A stretch of DNA of 41,568 nucleotides from Bacillaceae bacterium Marseille-Q3522 (GTDB lineage: Bacteria; Bacillota; Bacilli; Bacillales; Cytobacillaceae), in NCBI GenBank assembly GCA_017898095.1, contig JAGKQJ010000015.1:1-41568 (forward strand), given 5' to 3'. Each line of letters starts with the position of its first letter. The first letter of the stretch is position 1. The position numbers were made by a program, and so were the translations under genes. The notes beneath the pieces are model-generated. The model had not been told where the DNA came from and did no database searches. It worked only from the letters and a program-made list of their open reading frames with translations. Below, in pieces: positions 1 through 14,698 of this stretch.

Positions 1-182
1 CTCATGAACACTATAAATATCTCCGTTGGAAATTGGTTTAACTAAATTTTGAATAAGATATAATTCAATTATTTTGTGATCATCATTTGAAAGTACATAA
101 GGATCATGATCACTTGTATTATTTTCACAATCTGCATTAAAAAAGTGAACTTTTGAAAAAACAAGAGGTCTTGGTGCAGTGA
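1..182 (-). pseudogene. 5'-truncated unknown gene fragment, continues off the left edge
   Basis: Reading the minus strand from about 182 to the window edge gives an uninterrupted frame of about 60 codons, preceded by an in-frame TGA just upstream. It contains no ATG, GTG or TTG start and no ribosome site. The peptide includes segments such as RPLVFSKVHFFNADCENN and IIELYLIQNLVKPISNG, which look like real protein, but I do not recognise a family. Its upstream end falls exactly at the palindromic element at 183-251, so the likely explanation is a gene whose 5' part was removed or displaced by that element. The rest lies outside the window. No function is proposed. Confidence 0.4.
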
Positions 183-251
183 GCCTGTCTCAACCGACTT
201 TTGCGGCATATCCTCGCTACACTCCGATATTCCACGGGTCGGTTGACAGGC
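183..251. repeat. Palindromic REP-like element
   Basis: The arms GCCTGTCtCAACCGAC (183-198, one extra base in lower case) and GTCGGTTGACAGGC (238-251) are inverted repeats that would form a 14-bp stem. The 39-base interior holds a smaller ATATC/GATAT dyad. There is no coding potential. It abuts a 5'-truncated reading frame on its left, which suggests a small mobile or recombinogenic palindrome. No other copy was seen in this window. Confidence 0.6.
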
Positions 252-423
252 GCCAGATAAACACTCTTAGCGCTTAATTGGTGTTAAACCTTGATTCATA
301 TAAAATCATACAGAACCTTTCTTAGCTTCTGAAGAGTATAAAAATTTATTGTGGGCTCATACTAAAAATTAGGACAAGAGATACATAAATAATAAAAGAC
401 TTTTAATTTTAGAATGGAGGACT
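252..423. other. A/T-rich upstream region of the DUF3888-like gene, no clear gene
   Basis: This interval is A/T rich. A minus-strand frame around 270-345 reads briefly like protein but is broken by a stop and is not in the frame of the left-edge fragment, so it may be further gene debris. I could not find a convincing sigma-A promoter pair for the plus-strand gene that follows. A clear ribosome site (AATGGAGG) sits just before its start at 424. Confidence 0.4.
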
Positions 424-948
424 ATGATGAAACGGTTATCTATATTATTTTCTTTATTAGCTTTATTTTCGATTACCATGACTAGTCTTGTCTCTGCTAA
501 CGAAAAAAAATCAGATAATGACGTAGTTAAGGATTCTTTTTTGGTTAGTTTGTTTCGAGATGAAATTCGAAAATCAGTAGCTAATTATTATAAAGATGAA
601 GTTGCAACTGCTGATCCAGATTCAATACAAATTATGTATCATTGGTGGAAAAAAGATTACAATGTAGTGGAAGTACTTCAAACGGAAAATGGACATGTGT
701 TAGAAAATACTTACGTGATAAAATTTACAATAGTGCCTCAAAAGAAAGATCCCTTAGGAATTGATACTATCATATTTGGGGTTGAACCAGACAATGGTAA
801 AGGTGAACTCGAAGTAAATATGTTAAAATATGAACACAAAGAAACCTTAACAAAAAGGGTGTTCCATAAATTTACGGAACACCCTTTTGTTGTTTTTTAT
901 CAGTCAAAACCTTCAGCATATACTGTTGGTTCATATGTATATGCTTGA
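424..948 (+). CDS. Secreted DUF3888-like protein, terminator-read-through C-terminus
   Basis: 174-residue reading frame with a TGGAGG ribosome site just before the ATG. Residues 1-25 are a typical Sec signal peptide (MKR, a hydrophobic core, then SLVSA before NEKK), so the product is probably exported. Residues about 35-140 resemble the DUF3888 family of small secreted Bacillus proteins: an SLFRDEIRKSVANYY-like helix followed by beta strands ending near LKYEHKE. The family's function is unknown to me. The last 30 residues are encoded by a perfect 13-bp terminator hairpin (853-888) and the bases after it, so the natural end was probably near residue 142 and the stop has been lost or shifted. 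It is the only plus-strand gene near the pyr operon and converges on pyrE. Confidence 0.65.
   Translation: MMKRLSILFSLLALFSITMTSLVSANEKKSDNDVVKDSFLVSLFRDEIRKSVANYYKDEVATADPDSIQIMYHWWKKDYNVVEVLQTENGHVLENTYVIKFTIVPQKKDPLGIDTIIFGVEPDNGKGELEVNMLKYEHKETLTKRVFHKFTEHPFVVFYQSKPSAYTVGSYVYA
853..899 (+). terminator. Intrinsic terminator, probably bidirectional
   Basis: AAAAGGGTGTTCC (853-865) pairs perfectly with GGAACACCCTTTT (876-888) around a 10-base loop and is followed by a T-rich run ending near 899. On the minus strand the same hairpin is followed by TTTTTG, so it could also stop pyr transcripts arriving from pyrE. It lies inside the open reading frame 424-948. Confidence 0.85.
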
Positions 949-963
949 GTAATAGAAACATAA

Positions 964-999
964 AGCATATTATCATTCAAAAGTGAACGATAATATGCT
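964..999 (-). terminator. Hairpin downstream of pyrE
   Basis: AGCATATTATC (964-974) and GATAATATGCT (989-999) form a perfect 11-bp stem just after the pyrE stop codon. The U tract on the minus strand (TTTATGTTT) is weak, so this may act together with the stronger hairpin at 853-899 to end the pyr operon. Confidence 0.55.
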
Positions 1000-1004
1000 C
1001 ATCT

Positions 1005-1639
1005 TTAATTACCCGCAGTTTCACTCCATTTCACCGGATCCTGCCTCCAGGCAAGTAATTTTTCTAAGTCTTCTTCTTTGATATAACCGGTTTCCTTTGC
1101 GACGGAAAGCAGCGTTGTATAATTCGTTAATGTTTCATACTCGATTTTTGCTTCCGCAAGGAGTTCCTTGCCTTTTTCGAGCTCGTATGTAAAGATTGCT
1201 GCTGAACCGAGCACCTCGCAGCCTGCCTCTCTTAACGCATTTACCGCCGTAATGACGCTGCCGCCGGTGGAGATTAAGTCTTCAATCACGACAACCTTTT
1301 GCCCGGCTTCCGCCTTTCCTTCAATTTGATTGCCTTTGCCGTGGCCTTTCGCCTTGGAACGAACATAGCACATCGGCAAATCAAGCAGCTCACTAACCCA
1401 GGCAGCATGAGGAATCCCGGCAGTTGCTGTACCGGCAATTACTTCAGCATCTGAAAACTTTTCTACTATTATTTCTTTTAATCCGGCAGCAATTTCCCTT
1501 CGGACAGCCGGGTAAGATAATGTCAAGCGGTTATCACAGTAAATCGGTGATTTTAATCCGGATGACCAGGTAAACGGATCATTTGGCTGTAAAAATACAG
1601 CCCGGATCTTTAAGAGAATTTCGGCAATACTTCTGTTGT

Positions 1640-1643
<4 letters not shown>
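1005..1643 (-). CDS. pyrE: Orotate phosphoribosyltransferase
   Basis: Joins orotate to PRPP to give OMP, the fifth step of UMP synthesis, in the cytoplasm. 212 residues. The PRPP-binding loop is visible as [13 protein letters not shown], and the N-terminal [16 protein letters not shown] segment matches the Bacillus enzyme. I chose the ATG at 1643 (MNNRSIAEI), not a longer frame to 1661, because the preceding GGAAGGAG is then a properly spaced ribosome site and the length fits the family. The start overlaps the pyrF stop as ATGA, so translation is probably coupled. Last gene of the pyr operon. Confidence 0.95.
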
Positions 1644-4041
<2,398 letters not shown>

Positions 4042-4045
<4 letters not shown>

Positions 4046-7000
4046 GATATAACCGCCTCCGACCGGTTCATTGACTCGGTGGAAAACGTCATCGATTCAA
4101 TTACCCGCAGCATCGCGTCTGCCGTATCAAGAGAAGTTAAGCATGGAACACCGTTTTCAACTGCTTCACGGCGGATGCGGAACCCGTCACGATGCGTTTC
4201 TTTTCCCTTTGTCAGCGTGTTGATAACAAACTGCGCCTCCCCGTGGCGAATCACATCTAAAAGATCACGTTCATCTGCACCTATTTTTGCCACAGGTTTT
4301 GCTTCAATGCCATTCGCTTGTAAAAACTGTTCTGTGCCCTCTGTTGCCATAATTTGAAAGCCAATATTGATAAACCTTCTTGCAATTGCCAGTGCTTCTT
4401 TTTTATCCTTATCGGCAACGGTTAAGATAACCGTTCCGTTCTTGGCAATTTTCATTCCCGAAGCTACAAGGCCTTTATAAAGAGATTTTTCTAAAGTTAT
4501 ATCCTTTCCCATGACCTCTCCGGTTGATTTCATTTCCGGCCCGAGCGTAATATCAACCCGTCTCAGCTTGGCAAATGAGAATACCGGTACTTTTGTATAT
4601 ACCTGGTTTGGTTCGGGAACAAGCCCCGGAGTGTAGCCCTGCTCTGTTATCGATTGTCCCAAAATGACTTTCGTCGCGATTTTTGCCATTGGTACGCGGG
4701 TTATTTTACTTAAAAACGGCACAGTTCTGCTGGAACGCGGATTTACTTCTATGACATAGACGTCTTCGTTGGCAACGATATATTGAATGTTTAACAAGCC
4801 AATAATATTAAGTCCTAACGCCAGTTTTTCTGTGTACGTCACAAGTTTTTCCTTCACCGCTTTTGATATGCTTTGTGACGGGTAGACAGCAATCGAGTCG
4901 CCTGAATGGACGCCGGCACGTTCAATATGCTCCATAATTCCCGGGATGAGCACATTTTTACCATCACAAATCGCATCCACTTCCAATTCTTTACCTGTAA
5001 CATAACGGTCGATTAAAACAGGTTGTTGTGGGTCGATTTTTACGGCATTTTCCACATAATGGAGCAACTCATGTTCGTGATAAACAATTTCCATTGCCCG
5101 CCCGCCTAATACATAAGATGGCCGTACTAATACCGGATAACCGATATCTTTGGCTATCGCTACTGCTTCGGGAACGGAAAGTGCTGTTTTACCTTTTGGT
5201 TGCGGGATATGCAGGGCCGATAAAGCATGTTCAAATTTATCGCGGTCTTCAGCACGGTCGACATTTTCGACGGATGTTCCTAAAATAGGCACACCCCGTT
5301 CTGCCAGTGCTCCGGCAAGATTAATCGCTGTCTGCCCGCCAAACTGGACGACAACACCGGCCGGTTTTTCCAAATCAATAATATGCATAACGTCTTCCAA
5401 CGTTAACGGTTCAAAATAAAGTTTGTCGGAAATACTGAAATCCGTTGATACCGTTTCCGGATTGTTATTAATGATAATCGCTTCATAACCGGCTTCTTTG
5501 ATCGCCCAAACAGAATGAACAGTTGCGTAATCAAATTCGATTCCCTGGCCGATACGGATTGGACCTGAGCCCAACACAATGACACTCCTGCGTCCCGTGA
5601 CATGCGATTCGTTTTCTACTTCATAAGTTCCGTAAAAGTATGGCGTTTCTGAGGCGAATTCGCCGGCACAAGTATCAACCATTTTATAGACCGGAACAAG
5701 ATTATTTTTTTTGCGCCATGCGTAAATTTCCTTTTCGGAAGCTTTCCACAGCTTGGCAATTACTTTATCAGCGAAGCCTTTTTCTTTTGCTTTGCGGCAG
5801 ATTTCCATTGTAAAAGGCGCTTTTACCAAGTCATTTTCTAATTCAATAATGCCTTGCAGCTTTCTCAGGAAAAACAGGTCAATTTGGCTCCATTCGTGAA
5901 GTGTCTCAATGGAAATACCGCGCCGCATCGCTTCCGCCAAGTAAAAGAGACGTTCATCTCCGGCATGGCGGATTCGTTTTTCCAATAATGGTGCGTCTAT
6001 TGCATTGCCATCATTCAGCGAAAAATGGAATACATTTGCCTCAAGGGAGCGGATCGCTTTTAACAATGATTCTTCAAAAGTTCTTCCAATTGCCATTACT
6101 TCGCCGGTCGCCTTCATTTGTGTACCAAGATTCCGTTTTGCGGATTCAAATTTATCAAACGGCCAGCGTGGGATTTTTGTCACGATATAATCAAGTGCCG
6201 GTTCGAAGCAGGCGTAAGTTTTTCCAGTTACAGGATTCATCATTTCCGCAAGCGATAAACCGACAGCAATTTTCGCTGCTAATTTGGCAATCGGGTAGCC
6301 TGTTGCCTTTGAAGCAAGAGCAGACGAACGGCTGACACGCGGATTTACTTCAATAATATAGTAGTTGAAGCTATCTGGATCAAGGGCAAGCTGGACATTG
6401 CATCCGCCTTCGATTTGCAGTGCACGGATAATTTTCAAAGAAACATTGCGTAATAATTGATATTCGCGGTCGCTTAATGTTTGGCTTGGTGCAACGACAA
6501 GCGAATCTCCGGTATGAATCCCGACCGGATCAATATTTTCCATATTACAAACGACGATTGCATGATCTTCGCCGTCTCGCATCACTTCATATTCAATTTC
6601 CTTATAGCCGGCAATGCTTTTTTCCAGCAAGCATTGCGTAACCGGACTATTTTTCAGGCCGCTTGTGACAATTTCGAGCAGTTCCTCTTCATTTTCGCAG
6701 ATGCCCCCGCCTGTTCCCCCCAGTGTATAAGCCGGACGGACAATTACCGGATAGCCGATTTTTTTTACAAACTGCAATGCTTCTTCCACTGTATGAATAA
6801 TCGTACTTTCCGGAACCGGCTCGTTCAATTCCTGCATGAGGTTTCTGAACAATTCACGGTCTTCCGCCTTTTCTATCGCATCAAGCTTCGTACCGAGAAT
6901 TTCCACATTGCATTCTTCCAGGACACCTGCATTTGCCAGCTCCACAGCCAGATTTAAGCCGGTTTGCCCTCCTAATGTCGGTAATATTGCATCCGGTCTT

Positions 7001-7242
7001 TCTTTGCGGATAATTCGTTCGACAAATTCCAATGTCAGCGGTTCAATATAAACGACATCCGCCATTTCTGTATCGGTCATAATCGTTGCCGGGTTGGAAT
7101 TGACGAGTATTACTTTATAGCCTTCTTCTTTCAGTGCCATACACGCCTGTGTGCCGGCATAATCAAATTCCGCTGCCTGTCCGATAATAATCGGTCCGGA
7201 GCCAATCACTAAGATGCTTTTTATATCTGTACGCTTTGGCAT
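4042..7242 (-). CDS. pyrAB: Carbamoyl phosphate synthase large chain, pyrimidine-type
   Basis: Makes carbamoyl phosphate from bicarbonate, ammonia (delivered by the small chain) and two ATP. 1066 residues, full length. The two duplicated halves are evident: [21 protein letters not shown] near the N-terminus and [17 protein letters not shown] near residue 555, each starting a preATP-grasp plus ATP-grasp unit. The last about 130 residues are the MGS-like allosteric domain. It starts 22 bases inside the end of the small-chain gene. Placement in the pyr operon marks it as the pyrimidine-regulated isozyme. Confidence 0.97.
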
Positions 7243-8329
7243 TCTTTTTCACGCTCCTGTATGGTCTGATCCATCAAATCGATAAACCGGTCAAATAAAT
7301 AATTGGCGTCTTCCGGTCCCGGAGAAGCTTCTGGATGATACTGAACCGTAAAGATCGGCGCTGTCTTTGCTTTTAACCCTTCGATTGTTCCGTCATTTAA
7401 CGCCACATGTGTTACTTCCAATTCTGTACCGGCCAGTGAGTTTTCTTCTACCGTATAGCCGTGATTTTGTGATGTAATTGCGACTCTTCCGGTTTGTAAA
7501 TCTTTTACTGGATGATTGGAGCCGCGGTGGCCGAATTTCATTTTCACCGTATTTGCTCCCGCTGCAAGAGCAAATAACTGATGTCCGAGACATATTCCAA
7601 ATAAAGGAATTTTTCCGTTTGCCATTATTTTTTCAATCATTGCGATTGCTTCCGGGACATCTTTCGGATCTCCAGGACCGTTTGTCAACATAATCCCATC
7701 AGGATTCAGCCGCAATATTTCATCAGCTGTTACATTGTATGGAACAACAATGACATCGCAATCACGCTCATTCAGTTCCCGTAAGATTCCTTGCTTCATG
7801 CCGAAATCAACAAGTACAACCCTTTTTCCCCGTCCCGGAGAACGGTAAGCAGTTTTTGTGGAAACCTGGCGCACCTGATCCGCCGGCAGTACCGTTTCCT
7901 TTAGCATTTCTATTATCTCACCGGGATTGGTCTCAATCGGACAGATTGCCCCTTTTAATGTTCCGTGCTCGCGAATAATTCTCGTCAATTTACGTGTATC
8001 GATGCCGGCAATGCCGGGAATACCTTGTTTGACAAAAAAGTCATGCAATGTTTGCCCGCTGCGCCAATTGGACGGGTAAGCGGCAGCTTCCTTCACAACA
8101 AAACCTTTGATCGCCGGTGTAATCGATTCAAAATCGTCACGATTAATGCCGTAATTGCCGATCAAAGGATATGTTAATGTCACGATTTGCCCGCAATAAG
8201 ACGGGTCCGATAAAATTTCTTGGTAGCCGGTCATCCCGGTATTAAAAACAACCTCTCCAATTGATTGCTCTTGACTGCCAAAACCGTCTCCGATAAAAAT
8301 TGTGCCATCTTCGAGTATTAACTGTTTTT

Positions 8330-8333
<4 letters not shown>
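7221..8333 (-). CDS. pyrAA: Carbamoyl phosphate synthase small chain (glutaminase)
   Basis: Hydrolyses glutamine and channels ammonia to the large chain. 370 residues. The class I amidotransferase triad is visible: the nucleophile in [14 protein letters not shown] and the His/Glu pair in [11 protein letters not shown] longer frame to 8408 exists, but the ATG at 8333 ([11 protein letters not shown]) overlaps the pyrC stop as ATGA and gives the family N-terminus. Confidence 0.96.
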
Positions 8334-10538
<2,205 letters not shown>

Positions 10539-10545
10539 TTATCCC

Positions 10546-10669
10546 AAAAAAAATCTGACTTTATGCATAAACACCTTTTCTATTAAACACATCTCTTTTG
10601 TAAAGAGCTTGAATAAGGTGTCAAACACTGATAAAGTCAGACTTGCACCTTTTCAAGCATCTCTGTGCT
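10546..10669 (-). promoter_or_regulatory. PyrR attenuator 3 (pyrP-pyrB)
   Basis: On the minus strand a PyrR-binding hairpin AGCA-CAGAGA-TGCT (10656-10669), followed by GAAAAGG, precedes a large branched terminator. Its outer stem TCTGACTTTA/TAAAGTCAGA encloses inner ACACCTT/AAGGTGT and GCTCTTT/AAAGAG stems and ends in a run of eight T (about 10546-10640). Known mechanism: UMP-bound PyrR holds the anti-antiterminator and favours termination. The binding stem has AGCA/TGCT where the consensus has AGUC/GGCU, a paired change that keeps the structure. Confidence 0.85.
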
Positions 10670-10692
10670 TATTTAAAAGATGGTTGTTCCTG

Positions 10693-11994
10693 CTATTCAA
10701 ATATATCCTTATCAACTGCCGGTCTTCCCGGCAGGATTAAGTTTAACAGCACGCCGCAGATCGCTGCCAGCGCCATGCCTTCAATATGAATATTAACTTT
10801 TCCCAGGCTGAATTCAAGGAAAGCTCCGCCAATGCCAACAACTAAGATGACAGAAGAAATAATTAAATTCCGTTTATCATCAAAGTTCACTTTACTGTCA
10901 ACAAGCATCCGTAAGCCCGAAGAGGCAATAATGCCAAAGAGTAGTATGGATACTCCGCCCATCACAGGTCTTGGTATCGAACTAATTAACGCAACAATAT
11001 AGCCGTTAAATCCGAACAGAATTGCCAGGACTGCTGCTCCCGCAAGTACATATACGCTAAACACTCTTGTAATCGCTAGGACACCAATATTTTCTCCGTA
11101 AGTAGTATTAGGAGGACCGCCAATCAGTGCAGCAAGCATCGTTGCCGTCCCGTCTCCAAGAATTGAACGATCGAGACCGGGATCTTTAATTAAATCTTTT
11201 TCAATGACCTTGCTTAATACAAGCTGATGGCCAATATGTTCTGATAAAGTAACAATTGCGACCGGCATCATTAATATGGCGGAACTAATGATTACCGACA
11301 AATTTACCTCGTAATCAATAAACGGTAAAACAAAGTCAGGGATTTGCCAAAAGGTTGCTTCTTTTAATCCGGAATAATCAACGATCCCTATGATGACGGA
11401 ATACAGATATCCGAAAATGATCCCCATTAAAATCGGTATAATGTTTAAAATACCTTTAAAGAACAGGGAAAAGATAATCGTTACTGCCAATGTCACTAAA
11501 GCTACCGATAAATATAAAATACTGTATTCCGATGTTCCGTCCGCAAGAGGTTTATTCATCGCCATATCGACTGCCGTTCCAGCTAAGGCAAGTCCAATGA
11601 CGATAATCACCGGGCCGACGACAACCGGAGGCAATAAATTCATCAGCCAACGATAACCGGCAAATTTTATCGCTAATGCGACGATTCCATAGACAACGCC
11701 TGCTAAAAAGCTGCCGATCAATGCAGCACCGACTCCGCCGCCAGCCTGGGCGGCAATAATCGGTGCGATAAAAGCAAAAGATGAGCCTAAATAAGCAGGA
11801 ACTTTAAATTGTGTAATAAGTAAAAATGTTATCGTACCGATTCCGCTAGAAATCAAAGCGATAGCCGGACTTAAATTTACAAGATAAGGAACAAGAACTG
11901 TTGCGCCAAACATGGCAAATAAGTGCTGTAAGCTTAACGTAATCCACTGAACGAGATTGGGTTTGTCTTTTACATCAAGAATTGCTTTGCTCAT
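10693..11994 (-). CDS. pyrP: Uracil permease (NCS2 family)
   Basis: Membrane uracil:proton symporter that supplies the salvage pathway. 433 residues with a strongly hydrophobic sequence compatible with the 14-segment NCS2 fold. QHLFAMFGATVLVPYL near the N-terminus and the GGPPNTTYGENIGVLAITRV segment near residue 290 are family signatures. Good ribosome site GAGGAG before the ATG. Flanked by PyrR attenuators on both sides. Confidence 0.95.
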   Translation of the reverse strand: MSKAILDVKDKPNLVQWITLSLQHLFAMFGATVLVPYLVNLSPAIALISSGIGTITFLLITQFKVPAYLGSSFAFIAPIIAAQAGGGVGAALIGSFLAGVVYGIVALAIKFAGYRWLMNLLPPVVVGPVIIVIGLALAGTAVDMAMNKPLADGTSEYSILYLSVALVTLAVTIIFSLFFKGILNIIPILMGIIFGYLYSVIIGIVDYSGLKEATFWQIPDFVLPFIDYEVNLSVIISSAILMMPVAIVTLSEHIGHQLVLSKVIEKDLIKDPGLDRSILGDGTATMLAALIGGPPNTTYGENIGVLAITRVFSVYVLAGAAVLAILFGFNGYIVALISSIPRPVMGGVSILLFGIIASSGLRMLVDSKVNFDDKRNLIISSVILVVGIGGAFLEFSLGKVNIHIEGMALAAICGVLLNLILPGRPAVDKDIFE

Positions 11995-12144
11995 TATAAC
12001 TCCTCTTTTCGTATTAGTAATGATATGAAAAATACAAAGTGAGTTTTCGAAAAATTAACGAATGAGAAGCTAGAAGGTCTCCAGCATCCGGCCTCTGTTA
12101 AGCCGCTTATCATTTGGTGATTTTTTGAAGATCTCCTTAACAAC

Positions 12145-12236
12145 AAAAAACCCTGATTGCAAAAAGTTTGCAAAGAGGGTTTTTAAACTTACAGAGCAAC
12201 AAGGCTCCATCCCCCTTTGCCAGCCTCTCCGGACTG
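12145..12236 (-). promoter_or_regulatory. PyrR attenuator 2 (pyrR-pyrP)
   Basis: The minus strand carries a PyrR-binding hairpin AGTC-CGGAGA-GGCT (12222-12235) followed by GGCAAAGG, close to the known consensus. Downstream is an intrinsic terminator: ACCCT, an inner TTGCAA/TTGCAA dyad, AGGGT and a T run (12145-12184). Termination here would reduce pyrP and everything after it when UMP is plentiful. Confidence 0.92.
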
Positions 12237-12266
12237 TTTTTAAAAGGGCCATTATGAAACTGTACT

Positions 12267-12908
<642 letters not shown>

Positions 12909-12960
12909 TCATCATGCATCTATCTCCCGCTTCCAGAATGATCTTAAACTCTTTCAAACG

Positions 12961-13033
12961 AAAAAAACCTCTCACCGTTAAGATGAGAGGGTTTATGCCG
13001 CATATCCGTTTTCCTTCTCAGTCTCACGGGACT
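12961..13033 (-). promoter_or_regulatory. PyrR attenuator 1 (pyrR leader)
   Basis: The PyrR-binding hairpin AGTC-CCGTGA-GACT (13020-13033) is followed by GAGAAGGA, then by the terminator CCTCTCA/TGAGAGG (12968-12990) with seven T on the minus strand. Together with the two internal sites it makes the three-attenuator arrangement known from B. subtilis. Confidence 0.94.
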
Positions 13034-13062
13034 GTGTTTAAAGGACTTATTTAACTAGACCA

Positions 13063-13091
13063 ATTCTATCCGATCATAACAACCATGTCAA
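13063..13091 (-). promoter_or_regulatory. Sigma-A promoter of the pyr operon
   Basis: Minus strand: TTGACA (13086-13091), 17-base spacer, TAGAAT (13063-13068). The -35 contains the TGA stop codon of ylyB. The PyrR hairpin starts about 30 bases after the -10, as expected for a leader transcript. Confidence 0.88.
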
Positions 13092-13999
13092 TCATTTTTG
13101 CGAATTTTTTCGAAAAGATCCTCATAATAATCCGGTAAAGGCGCTTCAAATTTTAGAAATTTACCTGTCCGCGGATGCTCAAAGCCGAGAACACCGGCAT
13201 GCAACGCCTGACCATGGAAAGCAAATGTTTTTTTCGGTCCATATTTCGGATCTCCGACAAGCGGGTAGCCGATATATTTCATATGTACACGAATTTGATG
13301 AGTACGTCCTGTTTCCAGCTGGCACTCGATAAAAGTGTAATGCGCAAATCGTTCTAATACATGAAAATGAGTGACAGCATGTTTTCCGTTTTCAATGACC
13401 GTCATACTTTGCCGGTCGATCGGGTCACGTCCTATCGGGGCATCTATGGTTCCATCATCGTGAGGGATTACTCCATGGACAAGCGCTTTGTATTTTCGCA
13501 ACACTGTTTTTTCCATCAATTGATTGACTAAACTCTCATGAGCAGTGTCGTTTTTCGCAACCATCAGCAAGCCTGAAGTATCTTTGTCAATCCGGTGAAC
13601 TATTCCCGGACGCAATACACCGTTTATCCCTGATAAATCATGACAATGTGCCATTAGTCCGTTCACTAGTGTTCCTGTCGCATGTCCTGGAGCAGGATGA
13701 ACGACCATCCCCTTCGGTTTATTAACAACAATAACGTCTTTATCTTCAAAAAAAATATCAAGATCGATCTTTTCCGGCAATACTTGTAATTCTTCTAACT
13801 CAGGAATGTTAATCAATATATGATCATTTACTTGACATTTATAATTTGATTTTACCTCTTGTTCATTGACAAGGACGTGTCCTTCTTTTATCCATTGCTG
13901 TACCTGGGAACGCGACCAATCTTTATTTAAAGTAGATATCAGTTTGTCTATTCTTTGCGACTGTTCTTCTTCAAGAATTTTGTGTTCGATTTTCCCCAT
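13088..13999 (-). CDS. ylyB: RluD-family 23S rRNA pseudouridine synthase
   Basis: Expected to isomerise uridines in 23S rRNA helix 69. 303 residues: an N-terminal S4 domain (residues about 15-70, [20 protein letters not shown]), then the synthase domain with the catalytic aspartate in [10 protein letters not shown] and a C-terminal [21 protein letters not shown] chose the ATG at 13999 (MGKIEHKI); the longer frame to 14059 lies inside lspA. It overlaps lspA by 29 bases. Confidence 0.93.
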   Translation of the reverse strand: MGKIEHKILEEEQSQRIDKLISTLNKDWSRSQVQQWIKEGHVLVNEQEVKSNYKCQVNDHILINIPELEELQVLPEKIDLDIFFEDKDVIVVNKPKGMVVHPAPGHATGTLVNGLMAHCHDLSGINGVLRPGIVHRIDKDTSGLLMVAKNDTAHESLVNQLMEKTVLRKYKALVHGVIPHDDGTIDAPIGRDPIDRQSMTVIENGKHAVTHFHVLERFAHYTFIECQLETGRTHQIRVHMKYIGYPLVGDPKYGPKKTFAFHGQALHAGVLGFEHPRTGKFLKFEAPLPDYYEDLFEKIRKND

Positions 14000-14459
14000 A
14001 TTTCTTTTTTGCCTCTCTCTCTTCCTTAAACATTTGCAGCATAAGCAAGGCAACACCAATGACTAAACTGGAATCTGCCACATTAAAGATTGGAAACGGA
14101 TAGTGGATGATAAATGTTTGGATAAAATCAACCACTTCCCCGCGGAAAAGCCGATCGATAAAATTCCCCGCCGCACCCCCGAGCATTAAACCGAGTGCAA
14201 TTCCTAATAACGGCTTTCCTTTTGCGGCCTTCTGTATGTAATAAATAATCCCGGCAATGACAATCGTTGTAACGATATAAAAAAAGATCATTTGGTTTTC
14301 CAGTATTCCCCACGCAGCTCCTTTATTTCGATGAGAGGTAATATAAAGGAACTGATCAATAATCGTTATACTTTCACCTAAATCCATTGATTTAACGATC
14401 AGCCATTTCGTGCATTGATCAACGGCAATGACAATAAGAGCAATAATATAATAAATCAC
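13971..14459 (-). CDS. lspA: Lipoprotein signal peptidase II
   Basis: Membrane aspartyl protease that cleaves prolipoproteins after lipid attachment. 162 residues with four predicted membrane segments. The two catalytic aspartates are in GNFIDR and [18 protein letters not shown] is also conserved. The start is a GTG at 14459 (MIYYIIALI) six bases after GGGGGT; an upstream in-frame GTG at 14477 has no ribosome site. Confidence 0.94.
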   Translation of the reverse strand: MIYYIIALIVIAVDQCTKWLIVKSMDLGESITIIDQFLYITSHRNKGAAWGILENQMIFFYIVTTIVIAGIIYYIQKAAKGKPLLGIALGLMLGGAAGNFIDRLFRGEVVDFIQTFIIHYPFPIFNVADSSLVIGVALLMLQMFKEEREAKKKYGENRTQNS

Positions 14460-14564
14460 AAGGAAACCCCCAGACACTTTTGATTACTTTTGCATTTTAG
14501 CATATTCTAACGTAAAAAACGAGAACTTGCAGAAGTTAATTAGATGAGGCTGCCTTCTTTGTTA

Positions 14565-14656
14565 TTTATCGCAGTTTAAGGGCAGTAATACCCCCGCCTC
14601 TAAGCGAAGCATAGGTGGGATTTCCCAATCAGGTGGAGTAGAATCTCCACCTGATT
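14565..14656. repeat. Hairpin repeat family H, copy A (diverged)
   Basis: Begins TTTATCGCAG (14565-14574) and contains GGGCAGT (14580-14586) and CCCGCCT (14593-14599), which pairs with AGGTGGG (14613-14619) including one G-T wobble. It shares its left end with the copies at 26476 and 32384 but continues instead into a separate 12-bp dyad AATCAGGTGGAG/CTCCACCTGATT (14627-14656). It lies in the lspA-ylyA gap. Confidence 0.75.
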
Positions 14657-14698
14657 CCCCTAGTTTTCCGTTTACTGAAACGAGTTCACTGTCGTAAA

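Noticed and set aside
5901-6335. 144-codon plus-strand frame inside the same gene
   Set aside because: Shadow frame of pyrAB; the minus-strand protein is complete and conserved.
6481-6957. 158-codon plus-strand frame inside the carbamoyl phosphate synthase large-chain gene
   Set aside because: Antisense to a fully conserved coding region; no ribosome site or independent signal.
12070-12252. 60-codon minus-strand frame between pyrR and pyrP
   Set aside because: It coincides with the PyrR attenuator, whose hairpins explain the sequence; no support as a leader peptide.
14627-14656. 12-bp dyad considered as the terminator of ylyA
   Set aside because: No T run follows on the minus strand; treated as part of repeat copy A.
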